Source: CAYTGR01 sp964437445
GTDB lineage: Bacteria > Chloroflexota > Anaerolineae > B4-G1 > SLSP01
Assembly: GCA_964437445.1 (NCBI GenBank)
Contig: CAYTGR010000004.1
Span: forward strand, 1-64,000
Length of the DNA: 64,000 bases
Reading direction: 5' to 3'
How positions within the stretch are numbered: the stretch's first letter is position 1; each line of letters starts with the position of its first letter. The position numbers and the translations under genes were made by a program. Of the stretch, positions 8,236 to 17,194 are shown piece by piece. The notes under the pieces were generated by a model that made no database searches, had not been told where the DNA came from, and worked only from the letters and a program-made list of their open reading frames with translations.

Positions 8236-9519
8236 ATGCACTGGATCGTTCGTCGCTTCATGTTATGGCTGCCGGTGGCCGCAGTCATGTTGACCTTACT
8301 CCTGTTGCTTACGGACGAAGGGCCGCTACCCCAAGACCTTGATTTACGGTTAGACCGGCTGAGCGCTGATTACCCCTTTGATTTTATTACCTGGGAGATA
8401 GAGGCGCTGGCCCGCAAGGCGGCCTATGGGGTGTTGGCCCCTCAACGCTTCATGACCGAGGAGCAGCGCGCGCGGTTTGTCCTGGCTTATTTGGCTGATG
8501 TGCGCCAGGTGTCTCGCCTGGAATATGAAATTGAAAGAACTTATGCCGATCCGGCGGTGACCGACCCGGCGACAGCGACGGCCGAACAGCAGGCGCAGCT
8601 GGCCGACCTGCGCCGGCAGCTGCGCCACGAGGCTCCGCTGGCCGAAGCGATCGTGGGCGAGCAGGGCAGTATGGTCCTGCGCACGGCCGGGATCGGCTGG
8701 TGGGGGCAGATTTTACCGCCCATCAGCGGGACCTTCACGCCGCTGCCTTACCTGCTGGTCGTCTCACCGCGCGAGCGGATTGAATCGGTCTACCAGCGTT
8801 CGCTGCGCACCGGGCTGACGGTGGAGGAACAGGAGTCGCTGGAACAGCGGATCGAAGAGGCGGAACCAGACCTTGCGGCGTTGGTGACGCCCATCGGTGG
8901 CTTGTCGGCTTACCCCGCCATGCTGGATGAAAGTTCGTCCATTGATTGGGTGGCCGACGTGATGGTCCACGAATGGTCGCACCATTACTTAGGCTTCTTC
9001 CCGTTGGGGTGGGAGTATGAGCCCTCACCCACGGCCCGTATCATCAACGAGACGACGGCCTCTCTGATGGGTGAATGGGCCGGGCAGGAGATCGTGCTCC
9101 GTTTCTACGCCCCGTTGTTGTCACGCCCCAAATCGCTGCCCGATCCGTTGACGCCCGGCCAGTCCCAGGCCGGGGCGGCGCCGGCCTTTGATTTTCAGGC
9201 CGAGATGCGCCGTACGCGCGTGACCGTGGATCGCCTGTTGGCAGAGGGCAAGGTGCGTGACGCCGAATGGTACATGGAAGCCCAGCGGCGTTATTTCGTG
9301 GCGCAGGGGTACATCCTGAGGCGGCTGAACCAGGCTTATTTTGCGTTCCACGGCGCGTATGCCAGCCGGCCGGGCGCTGCCGGTCAGGACCCGCTCGGGC
9401 CGGCGGTGCAGCGTATCTGGGCGCTGAGCGCCACGCCGGGCGATTTCCTGCGGCGGATGGCTTCCCTGACTACGTTGGACGAGTTGCAGCTGGCCACGCA
9501 ACGCCTTGTTGCCCAATGA
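8236..9519 (+). CDS. Membrane-anchored gluzincin-like metallopeptidase, family unknown
   Basis: 427 aa. An N-terminal hydrophobic helix (about residues 6-25, LWLPVAAVMLTLLLLL) anchors an outward-facing domain. A helical region with EEQ-rich stretches follows. The motif HEWSHH (H245, H249) matches HExxH, and NETTAS with E272 about 27 residues on matches the third ligand of gluzincins (NExxx). This predicts a zinc peptidase acting outside the cytoplasm. I do not recognise the family and no substrate is evident. A TTG at 8200 opens the same frame but lies inside the -35 box, so ATG 8236 is used. The mre operon follows after 125 nt under a separate promoter. Confidence 0.75.
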   Translation: MHWIVRRFMLWLPVAAVMLTLLLLLTDEGPLPQDLDLRLDRLSADYPFDFITWEIEALARKAAYGVLAPQRFMTEEQRARFVLAYLADVRQVSRLEYEIERTYADPAVTDPATATAEQQAQLADLRRQLRHEAPLAEAIVGEQGSMVLRTAGIGWWGQILPPISGTFTPLPYLLVVSPRERIESVYQRSLRTGLTVEEQESLEQRIEEAEPDLAALVTPIGGLSAYPAMLDESSSIDWVADVMVHEWSHHYLGFFPLGWEYEPSPTARIINETTASLMGEWAGQEIVLRFYAPLLSRPKSLPDPLTPGQSQAGAAPAFDFQAEMRRTRVTVDRLLAEGKVRDAEWYMEAQRRYFVAQGYILRRLNQAYFAFHGAYASRPGAAGQDPLGPAVQRIWALSATPGDFLRRMASLTTLDELQLATQRLVAQ

Positions 9520-9523
9520 TCTA

Positions 9524-9551
9524 TTGCCCTGCTTGTTCCTTGTGGTATAAT
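9524..9551 (+). promoter_or_regulatory. Promoter of the mreBCD-mrdA operon
   Basis: TTGCCC (9524-9529), 16-nt spacer, TATAAT (9546-9551), about 90 nt upstream of the mreB start. Confidence 0.6.
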
Positions 9552-9644
9552 CCTTTTGTGAATTCACGATCATGGTTCATGTCCCGGCGGAGAGCGGTGC
9601 GGTTGCGGATCGCCATGGGGCAGGCTAAAAACTGAGGGGGATCG

Positions 9645-10715
9645 GTGTTTAATCCCTTAAACGCGCTTTTAGGGCTTTTTTCTCTGGACATCGGGATTGA
9701 CCTGGGCACGGCTAACACTCTGGTCTATGTCCGGGGAAAAGGGATTGTGCTCAATGAGCCTTCCTGGGTAGCGGTGGATAAACAGCGACGGCAGGCCTAC
9801 GCCTTCGGGGCGGAGGCCAAAGAAATGGTCGGCAAGACCCCGCCGAACATTGTGGCTATCCGCCCGCTGCGCGATGGTGTTATCTCTGAGTTTGACATCA
9901 CGCGGGCGATGTTGGGCTACTTCATCAAGAAAGTCCACGATCAGGTCTTCATTCGGCTCCCGCGTCCGCGCGTCGTTGTCGGTATTCCCAGCGGGGTTAC
10001 GGAAGTGGAAAAGCGCGCGGTGAAAGAGGCGGCGTTAGAGGCCGGGGCCCGCGAAGCGTACCTGATTGAGGAGCCCATCGCGGCCGCCATCGGGGCCGGG
10101 CTGCCGGTCACGGAACCGCACGGTACGATGGTCGTGGATATCGGCGGTGGTACCACCGAGGTCGGCGTCTTCGCGCTGGCCGGGATTGTCGTCAGCAGAA
10201 GCATCCGCATCGCCGGGGACGAGATGGATGAAGACATCGTGCAGTACGCCCGGCAGAAGTACAATCTGGCTATCAGTGAGCGGATGGCGGAACGGATCAA
10301 GATCAACATCGGCTCGGCCTATCCCCTGCCCGAAGAGAAAGTGATGGGGATGCGGGGCCGTAACCTCATCACCGGCCTGCCGGAAGAGGTGGAGATCAGC
10401 AGTATTGAAATCCGCGAGGCGTTGGCCCGCTCCATCGGCGTCATTGTGGATCTGGTACGGGATACCCTGGACGAGACGCCACCGGAGTTGGTGGCCGACT
10501 TGATGGAGACCGGCATCTGCCTGACCGGCGGCGGGGCCCTGCTGAAAGGGTTGGCCGAACGGATCGCCGAGGAAACGCACATCCGGGCCTGGGTAGCGCA
10601 AGATCCGCTCACCTGTGTGGCGCGCGGTGCCGGCAAGGTGTTGGAGCAATTTGAACTGCTGCGACCGGCGTTGGTGGCGGAAGATCGCCATCACCCGGGG
10701 GGATCGGCTTCCTGA
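9645..10715 (+). CDS. mreB: Rod shape-determining protein MreB
   Basis: Actin-like ATPase whose filaments guide the elongasome. 356 aa. It shows the phosphate 1 loop DIGIDLGTANTLVYV near the N-terminus, the phosphate 2 loop DIGGGTTEVGV, and the adenosine motif TGGGALLKGL near the C-terminus. An N-terminal amphipathic segment (FNPLNALLGLF) suits membrane binding. It starts with GTG at 9645 after GAGGGGG. It is first in an operon with mreC, mreD and mrdA; a hairpin separates it from mreC. Confidence 0.97.
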   Translation: MFNPLNALLGLFSLDIGIDLGTANTLVYVRGKGIVLNEPSWVAVDKQRRQAYAFGAEAKEMVGKTPPNIVAIRPLRDGVISEFDITRAMLGYFIKKVHDQVFIRLPRPRVVVGIPSGVTEVEKRAVKEAALEAGAREAYLIEEPIAAAIGAGLPVTEPHGTMVVDIGGGTTEVGVFALAGIVVSRSIRIAGDEMDEDIVQYARQKYNLAISERMAERIKINIGSAYPLPEEKVMGMRGRNLITGLPEEVEISSIEIREALARSIGVIVDLVRDTLDETPPELVADLMETGICLTGGGALLKGLAERIAEETHIRAWVAQDPLTCVARGAGKVLEQFELLRPALVAEDRHHPGGSAS

Positions 10716-10725
10716 GGTGTCCTGG

Positions 10726-10761
10726 CGGGGTAACGGTGTCGTTACCCCGGCTGGTTATTTT
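10726..10761 (+). terminator. Hairpin with weak T-run between mreB and mreC (attenuator-like)
   Basis: CGGGGTAACG (10726-10735), GTGT loop, CGTTACCCCG (10740-10749), then GCTGGTTATTTTT. The T-run begins late, so partial termination that keeps MreB in excess over MreC is plausible but unproven. Confidence 0.5.
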
Positions 10762-10773
10762 TAGAGAAGCGCC

Positions 10774-11643
10774 ATGCGCGAAAGTCGGGGCTGGTTTCCT
10801 TACGCTCTGTTGGTGTTGGCGCTGTTGCTGCTGGCTTTGCATGAAGCCGGGGTGCTGACACCGGTAGAAAACCTGTTGGGCTTCGTGGTCGCGCCGGTGG
10901 AGCGGGGCCTTTCTTCGTTAGTGACCTCGGTGGGGGACCTGTTCCAGACTGTCCGCCAGGTCCGCGAGTTGGAGGAGCGCGTGCAAACGTTGCAGAGCGA
11001 GAACGACGCGCTCAAGGTGGAAAACATCCGCCTGCGCGAATTCGTCGCCGAGACCGAACAACTGCGCCGCCAACTGCAATTTGCCTCTGAGAATCCAACC
11101 TTCACCCTGGTTGGGGCTGACGTGGTAGAACGGGGATGTGAGCAATTTCCCTGTGGCTCCGTGGTCGGGGTGGATACCAACCCCTATTTGCGTTATCTGG
11201 TTGTCAACGCCGGTTCCCGCGACGGTGTGGCGATTGGGATGCCGGTGGTCACCAGCGGTTCGGTGTTGATCGGGCGGGTGGCCCGCGTTTCCGCTCATCT
11301 GGCCTATATCCAACTGCTGGATGATCCCACCAGCAAGGTGGCGGCGATGCTCCAGCAGTCGCGCGTGACCGGCATGGTGGCGGGGCGCTCTGACGGCGCG
11401 CTGGTGATGACGGAGATCCTCCCGGACGAAAAGGTGACCGAGGGGGACATCGTCATCACCTCCGGTTTGGGCGGGTTGATGCCGAAGGGGTTGATTTTGG
11501 GGCAGGTCGCTACCGTCTCGTACCAGGAATCGGCCCTGTTCCAGGAGGCAGTACTCCGACCCGCGTTGGACTTCCGCCGTCTGGAGATGGTCCTCGTCAT
11601 CACCAACTTCTCTCCAGCCCCGGCCGAGGAAATCAATCCGTAA
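10774..11643 (+). CDS. mreC: Rod shape-determining protein MreC
   Basis: 289-aa bitopic elongasome scaffold linking MreB/MreD to PBP2. It has one N-terminal membrane helix (about residues 9-24), a coiled coil (about 62-110, RELEERVQTLQSENDAL), then the two beta-barrel domain (GVAIGMPVVTSG, VITSGLGGLMPKGLILGQV). It is followed 9 nt later by mreD. Confidence 0.95.
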   Translation: MRESRGWFPYALLVLALLLLALHEAGVLTPVENLLGFVVAPVERGLSSLVTSVGDLFQTVRQVRELEERVQTLQSENDALKVENIRLREFVAETEQLRRQLQFASENPTFTLVGADVVERGCEQFPCGSVVGVDTNPYLRYLVVNAGSRDGVAIGMPVVTSGSVLIGRVARVSAHLAYIQLLDDPTSKVAAMLQQSRVTGMVAGRSDGALVMTEILPDEKVTEGDIVITSGLGGLMPKGLILGQVATVSYQESALFQEAVLRPALDFRRLEMVLVITNFSPAPAEEINP

Positions 11644-11652
11644 AGGTGGCCG

Positions 11653-12153
11653 ATGACGCTCTATTTTGGTATTCCTATTTTGTTGGTGGGAGCGGTGTTA
11701 CAGAGTGTCTGGCTGGAACGGATTTCCATCCTGGGGGGGCGGCCGGACCTGGTGCTCCTGCTGACGGTGACGTGGGCGATCATCCGGGGGGCCGAGGAAG
11801 GGGCGCTCTGGGGCTTCGTGGGGGGCATTTGCTGTGATTTGCTGTCCGGTGGCTCCTTCGGTCTGTGGACGGTGGCGCTGACCGTGGCGGGCTTTCTGGC
11901 CGGCCAGCCCTGGGTCTCGGCCCTGGGGCCGACCGTCGTCCGGCTGGCGTTGATGTCAGCGTTAGGCACGGTAGTAGTGCACGGGTTGCTTATCGGTATG
12001 ATGACGGTGTTGGGATTACCGGTGGACATCGTGCGGGCCCTGACGACGGTAATCGGACCGGCGGCACTGCTTAACTTTCTCCTGTCGCCGTTTGCCTTCC
12101 GCTTCCTGGTCTGGTTTCACCGGCGCTCTTTGCCGCGTTTGGGGGTGGCATGA
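11653..12153 (+). CDS. mreD: Rod shape-determining protein MreD
   Basis: 166-aa polytopic membrane protein with five to six predicted helices; it shows the family's GRPDLVLLLTVTWAI and DLLSGGSFGL segments. The ATG follows AAAGGTGG. Its stop overlaps the mrdA start by 4 nt (ATGA), indicating translational coupling. Confidence 0.92.
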   Translation: MTLYFGIPILLVGAVLQSVWLERISILGGRPDLVLLLTVTWAIIRGAEEGALWGFVGGICCDLLSGGSFGLWTVALTVAGFLAGQPWVSALGPTVVRLALMSALGTVVVHGLLIGMMTVLGLPVDIVRALTTVIGPAALLNFLLSPFAFRFLVWFHRRSLPRLGVA

Positions 12154-14258
12154 CGCAGCGTACGCAGCCCTGGCGGGAAGCGCCCCTGCCGGCCGGGCCG
12201 GAGGAAGGCGGTCGTTCGCGGCCCTCGTGGTTGCGGCGCGAGCCCCGCTTGGGTCTGGTGGGCTGGTTCATCCTGGTGGTCTTGGGGATGTACCTGATCC
12301 GCCTCTGGCAACTCCAGTTCATGGAGGGCGGGTACTACCAGGCGCAGGCAGAACGGCAACAGTACCGGCTGGTCTCGGTCTCGCCCTCACGCGGCATCCT
12401 CTTTGATCGCAACGGTGAACGGCTGGTGCGCAACATCCCGGCCTACGATGTGACCGTCACCCCTGGTTATCTCCCTGACGATGCCGAACGCGAACGGGCC
12501 ATCCTGGAGCGGCTGGCGGCGCTGATTGGGGTTCCCTATAGTTCGGAGCAACAGCCGGATGCGCCTCTCTATCGCCCTGAGTCCTGGATGGTGGGCCGGG
12601 CGCAGTTCCCCCCGGTCGGCACACCGCCCTCGCCCGGGTTACTGGAGATGATTGACGAGGTGCGTTACCTCCGTCCCTATGCTCCGCTGGTGGTGGCGAA
12701 AAACGTGGATCGTGAGACGGCGCTGCTGGTTGCGCAAGAGGGGGGGATCACGATGCCGGGCGTGGGCGTGGAGATCGTCTCCCGGCGTAGCTACATCAGC
12801 GGGACGCTGATTTCGCAGGTAGTGGGGTTTCTCGGTCCCATCGCGCCGGAGCAGGCGGAGGAGTTTGAGGCGCGCGGTTACGATCCGAACGTAGACCAGA
12901 TCGGTTATGCCGGGGTGGAATACACGGCGGAAGAAGCGTTGCGCGGCACTCCCGGCCGCCGCTACGTGGAAGAGGATGTGTTGGGCCAGGAGTTGAGCAC
13001 GCTCAGCGAAACGCCGGCCACGCCCGGTGACAACGTCTATCTGACGTTGGATCTTCAGTTGCAGCGGGTGGCGACGGAGGCGTTGCAACAGGCGTTGGAT
13101 AAAACCGGCAACCGGCGCGGTGCGGTCGTGGCATTGGACCCCCGTGATGGGCAGGTGTTGGTCATGGCCAGTTTACCCACTTACGACAACAACCTCTTTG
13201 CCCGGCAGATCAAACTGGATGAATACCAGGCCTTGCTGGATGACATTCACCAGCCGCTTTTGAACCACGCCATTGGCGATCAGATCCCTTCTGGCTCCAT
13301 TTTCAAGCCGATCCTGGCGACGGCGGCGCTTCAGGAAGGGGTTATCAACCGTTACACCACCGTCACCTGCCCGGGGCGGATCCTGTTGCGCAACAAGCTT
13401 TTCCCCGACGACGATAGCCTGGCGCAGCCCTTTTATTGCTGGAACCGGGGGGGGCACGGCACAGTCAATGTAGTGATGGCACTGGCGCAATCCTGTGACG
13501 TCTTTTTCTACGAAGTCGGGGGCGGCTTTGAGGATACGGACTTTCAGGGGTTAGGGCTGGAAAAGCTGACGGAATACGCCCGTCTCTTTGGCCTGGGCGA
13601 AACGACGGGGATTGACATCCCCGGTGAGGCGGCTGGCCTGGTCCCCTCGGCCCGCTGGAAGCGGTTGAACTACCAGGAGACCTGGACCACCGGTGATACC
13701 TATAACCTCTCCATTGGCCAGGGATATTTGCTGGTGACGCCGTTGCAGATGGCGAACGTGATGGCGACGGTCGCCAACGGCGGGACCCTTTATCAGCCCC
13801 AGCTGATCCATCACATTACCGACGCCGAGGGGAATGTCGTCCAACCCTTCCAGCCCAAGGTGATCCGCCAGCTGCAGGTAGACCAAACCGTCTGGCAGAT
13901 TGTCCACGAGGGGGTAGAGGGGGCGGTGGAGTATGGGTCGGCTACCCGGGCCCAGATTGAGGGCGTGCGGGTGGCCGGCAAAACTGGGACAGCCGAGTAT
14001 TGTGACAATCTGGCCATTGAAGCTGGCCTCTGTCCGGTGCCGGCCGGTAAGACGCTGCCCACGCACGCCTGGTTCATGGCCTATGCTCCTGCCGAAGCGC
14101 CGGAGATTGCTGTGGTGGCCTATATCTACAATGGCGGCGAGGGGTCCACGATTGCCGTCCCGGTTGTGCATGATGTTCTGGACTACTATTTCAAACGCAA
14201 GGCCGGATTGCTGAACCCCACCGAGCCGGTTACCCCGACGGCAACAGCCGAGCCGTAG
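12150..14258 (+). CDS. mrdA: Penicillin-binding protein 2 (peptidoglycan transpeptidase)
   Basis: 702-aa class B PBP of the elongasome, crosslinking peptidoglycan outside the membrane. It has a short cytoplasmic N-terminus, a membrane anchor about residues 30-50, and a dimerisation/pedestal domain (SRGILFDRNGERLVRN). The transpeptidase domain carries the nucleophile SIFK (S383, K386), the second motif SCD and KTGT (K611). A Pro/Thr tail ends it (EPVTPTATAEP). It overlaps mreD by 4 nt and closes the operon. Confidence 0.95.
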   Translation: MTQRTQPWREAPLPAGPEEGGRSRPSWLRREPRLGLVGWFILVVLGMYLIRLWQLQFMEGGYYQAQAERQQYRLVSVSPSRGILFDRNGERLVRNIPAYDVTVTPGYLPDDAERERAILERLAALIGVPYSSEQQPDAPLYRPESWMVGRAQFPPVGTPPSPGLLEMIDEVRYLRPYAPLVVAKNVDRETALLVAQEGGITMPGVGVEIVSRRSYISGTLISQVVGFLGPIAPEQAEEFEARGYDPNVDQIGYAGVEYTAEEALRGTPGRRYVEEDVLGQELSTLSETPATPGDNVYLTLDLQLQRVATEALQQALDKTGNRRGAVVALDPRDGQVLVMASLPTYDNNLFARQIKLDEYQALLDDIHQPLLNHAIGDQIPSGSIFKPILATAALQEGVINRYTTVTCPGRILLRNKLFPDDDSLAQPFYCWNRGGHGTVNVVMALAQSCDVFFYEVGGGFEDTDFQGLGLEKLTEYARLFGLGETTGIDIPGEAAGLVPSARWKRLNYQETWTTGDTYNLSIGQGYLLVTPLQMANVMATVANGGTLYQPQLIHHITDAEGNVVQPFQPKVIRQLQVDQTVWQIVHEGVEGAVEYGSATRAQIEGVRVAGKTGTAEYCDNLAIEAGLCPVPAGKTLPTHAWFMAYAPAEAPEIAVVAYIYNGGEGSTIAVPVVHDVLDYYFKRKAGLLNPTEPVTPTATAEP

Positions 14259-14308
14259 GCGTCCTCAAAAAAGCGGGGCGAAGGTTCGCAGGGGCGCGCT
14301 GGCGTGCG

Positions 14309-14354
14309 ATTTTCATCCCTCCGCTGGTGAACCACAGAGGCAGGGGGAATTCCC
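14309..14354 (+). repeat. Dispersed element B, copy 2
   Basis: ATTTTCATCCCTCCGCTGGTG, then a variable spacer, then GGGGGAATTCCC. It lies between mrdA and the promoter of the GH3-like gene. Confidence 0.7.
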
Positions 14355-14361
14355 TTCAAGC

Positions 14362-14390
14362 TTGCCTATCCACTGACTTTACGTTACAAT
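14362..14390 (+). promoter_or_regulatory. Promoter of the GH3-like gene
   Basis: TTGCCT (14362-14367), 17-nt spacer, TACAAT (14385-14390). It is followed by AAGGAGGAGA and the start codon, so the leader is only about 10 nt. Confidence 0.6.
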
Positions 14391-14407
14391 GATGGGCAAG
14401 GAGGAGA

Positions 14408-17194
14408 ATGATGCGGCCCCCGCTGCTGCTGGTTCGGGTCGCTCTGGTCCTGCTGATCCTTGGGTGGCCCCTCGGCCCCGTGGGAGCCCAACGGCAGGAC
14501 GGCGACCCTGTGCGTGACCTCATGGACCGGATGCCTACTCAGATGAAGGTCGGGCAGCTGGTTCTTTTGTCGTTCCCCGGCACCGATGTGGGTGCAGAAT
14601 CAGAAGTGGTGGCCTTGCTGCGCGAGTATGGCATTGGCGGGCTGCTCCTGCGTCCCCAAAATGGCAACTTTGGGGCCGGTGTCATTGCTCCCTCCGACTT
14701 CATTTCCATGACGAATGCCTTACAACGGGTGGCCTGGGAGCAGAGCCAGAAGCTGTTGCTGCCGGGCTCCGGTGAACTGGCGTTGCCCAACCAGCTCTAC
14801 GCTGTCCCGTTGCTGGTGGCAGTGGAATCCGATGTAGATGGGTTGCCCATCACCACTTTCATTTCAGGTTGTACGGCCTTGCCGACCCCGCTGGCGGTTG
14901 GGGCGACCTGGAATTCAACGTTGGCCGAGCAGACGGGAGAGATATTGGGCCGTGAATTGCAGGCGCTGGGCGTCAATCTGTTGCTGGGACCAGACCTGGA
15001 TGTGCTTTACAATCCACGCTCCGGGGATGCGGCTGACCTGGGGACGCGGGCTTTAGGTGGCGATCCCTTTTGGGTGGGGGAACTGGGCCAGGCTTACATA
15101 CAAGGGCTGCATCGGGGGAGCGCCCGCCAGCTGGCCGTTTCCCCGCGCCATTTCCCCGGGCTGGGGAGCGCCGACCGTCCCCTGGAACAGGAAGTCCCCA
15201 CCGTTCAGAAGTCACTGGAACAGCTCAAGCAGATTGAACTGGCACCGTTCTTCTCCGTCACTGCCGGGGCCCCCAGCGACGATAAGACGGCCGAGGCCCT
15301 GCTTGTCACCCACATTCGCTACCGGGGGTTCCAGGGCAACATTCGCCTTTCCACCCGCCCCATTAGCCTGGATGCGCAGGCGCTCCAGGCCGTCCTCAAG
15401 CTGGATGAAATGGCTCCCTGGCGCAATGGGGGGGGCGTATTGATTGCCGACAATCTGGGTTTTCCCTCCATCCGGCGCTTCTATGATCCCCGCGAGCTCT
15501 CCTTCAATACCCGGCGCGTGGCCCAGGATGCTTTGACGGCCGGGAATGACCTGCTGGTCCTGGATCATTTTGCGGCGAGCGATGATTGGGGGGAGCACTT
15601 TGCTAATGTTCGCACCACCCTGGATTTCCTGGCGCAGCGTTATGAGACCGATTCCGCTTTTCAGGCGCGGGTGGACGAGGCGCTCTATCGGGTTCTGACG
15701 CTCAAATTTCGGCTCTATTCCGGCTTCTCGCTCAGTGCGACGTTGCGCGATCCAATTGCCGCCGCTGGCCTGCTGGGACAGGGCGGTCAGGTCACGGCTC
15801 AGGTGGCGGTGCATGGGCTAACCCGGCTGGCTCCTTTCTCGGAGGATCTGTTGCCGGCTCCGCCGCAAGAAGGAGAGCGGATCACCATTTTCACCCAGGA
15901 GCATCTTGTCCAACCGGTTGCTGGGGGGATAACGGTGACGGCCCTGCCCCGTGACCTGATCGCCGAGCGGTTGCTGCGGCTTTACGGGCCAGAGGCAACC
16001 CGGCAAGTGCAACGTTCTGCCGTGACCTCGTTTACCTTTGATGATCTGGCGGCGGCCTTGAGCACTTTGGCGGAAGGCGGCTCCAGTCCGGTGCTGACGG
16101 CCTTGCAGGAAAGCCGGTGGATCATCTTTGCGACGACCGGTTTGCATCCCCGCGATCCGAACGCGGGCGTGCTCAAAACGTTCCTGGCCCGCCAGGCCAG
16201 CATGTTAGACGCGCGGGTGGTCGTCCTGGCTTTTGGCCCGCCCTATGATTTAGATAGCACGGAGATCAGCAAAGTAGATCTGTACTACGCCCTGTACAGC
16301 CCCGGCGAGCCATTTGTGGAGGCGGGTTTGCGGGCGCTGTTCCAGGACCTGGCACCGGCAGGTAATTCCCCGGTCAGTATCTCCGGCTTAAACTATGACC
16401 TGGCGCGCCAGGTCATGCCTGATTCGGCGCAGGTCATTGCTCTCAGCATTGTAGGCCCTAATGGGGAACCGGTGAAGCAGGAGAGCATCCGCAAAGGGGA
16501 TACGATCATCCTCCGGGCCGGCACGGTGGCGGACAGCAACGGGCACCCGGTTCCTGATGGTACACCGGTGCAATTTGTGCTGGCTTACGTGCAGGAGGGG
16601 GTGGAACAAAGCCTGGTGGCCGAGACGTTATCCGGCGTTGTGACTACCTCTGTCACGCTGGACCGGGTCGGCCAGTTGAACATAACAGCGCGTTCAGAAC
16701 CGGCACTCTCCTCGGCGTTGCTCCAGCTGACCATCCGTGAGGACCAACCGGTGATTATCGTGGCTACTACGCCCACGCCGGTGCCCACGCCTGAACCAAC
16801 GGTGTCGCCCACACCGGCGCCCCCACCTCCCAAGGAGGGACGGTTGCCAGAGCCGTTACGTCTGCCGGTGCCACACCGGGGTAGCTTGTTAGCGTGGGGG
16901 TTAGGACCGGCGCTGGCGCTGGCCGCCTGGGGGTTTGTCTGGGCGCGCCGCCAGGATCTGGATCCAGTGGCGGCGATCCGGCTGGCGTTGTGGAGCGGGT
17001 GTGGGGCGCTGGGAGCCTATGTGGTGCTGATGGGAATGATGCGCCTGATCTGGCCGGCGGGGATTTACTGGCTGGCCTCTCGCGAGTTCTGGGCCGGTGG
17101 AGCGGCCCTGGTGGGCGGTCTGGCTGGCCTGGGGGTGGCCTTCTGGCTACGGGAGCGAGAGCTGCGACGCGATGCCCTCAACCTTACGGGGTGA
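14408..17194 (+). CDS. Secreted/anchored glycoside hydrolase family 3-like protein with altered active site
   Basis: 928 aa. Signal peptide (about 1-27), GH3 N-terminal TIM barrel (about 40-420) resembling NagZ beta-N-acetylhexosaminidase, a second alpha/beta domain (about 470-660), a beta-sandwich (about 670-790), a Pro/Thr linker, and three membrane helices near the C-terminus. The usual NagZ stretch KHFPGHG is RHFPGLG (247-253), and the D-x-H acid/base dyad region reads SADRPLEQEVP without His. An Asp fitting the nucleophile is present (IADNLGF, D348). It may be a diverged or inactive wall-sugar enzyme. It follows the mre-mrdA operon under its own promoter. Confidence 0.8.
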   Translation: MMRPPLLLVRVALVLLILGWPLGPVGAQRQDGDPVRDLMDRMPTQMKVGQLVLLSFPGTDVGAESEVVALLREYGIGGLLLRPQNGNFGAGVIAPSDFISMTNALQRVAWEQSQKLLLPGSGELALPNQLYAVPLLVAVESDVDGLPITTFISGCTALPTPLAVGATWNSTLAEQTGEILGRELQALGVNLLLGPDLDVLYNPRSGDAADLGTRALGGDPFWVGELGQAYIQGLHRGSARQLAVSPRHFPGLGSADRPLEQEVPTVQKSLEQLKQIELAPFFSVTAGAPSDDKTAEALLVTHIRYRGFQGNIRLSTRPISLDAQALQAVLKLDEMAPWRNGGGVLIADNLGFPSIRRFYDPRELSFNTRRVAQDALTAGNDLLVLDHFAASDDWGEHFANVRTTLDFLAQRYETDSAFQARVDEALYRVLTLKFRLYSGFSLSATLRDPIAAAGLLGQGGQVTAQVAVHGLTRLAPFSEDLLPAPPQEGERITIFTQEHLVQPVAGGITVTALPRDLIAERLLRLYGPEATRQVQRSAVTSFTFDDLAAALSTLAEGGSSPVLTALQESRWIIFATTGLHPRDPNAGVLKTFLARQASMLDARVVVLAFGPPYDLDSTEISKVDLYYALYSPGEPFVEAGLRALFQDLAPAGNSPVSISGLNYDLARQVMPDSAQVIALSIVGPNGEPVKQESIRKGDTIILRAGTVADSNGHPVPDGTPVQFVLAYVQEGVEQSLVAETLSGVVTTSVTLDRVGQLNITARSEPALSSALLQLTIREDQPVIIVATTPTPVPTPEPTVSPTPAPPPPKEGRLPEPLRLPVPHRGSLLAWGLGPALALAAWGFVWARRQDLDPVAAIRLALWSGCGALGAYVVLMGMMRLIWPAGIYWLASREFWAGGAALVGGLAGLGVAFWLRERELRRDALNLTG

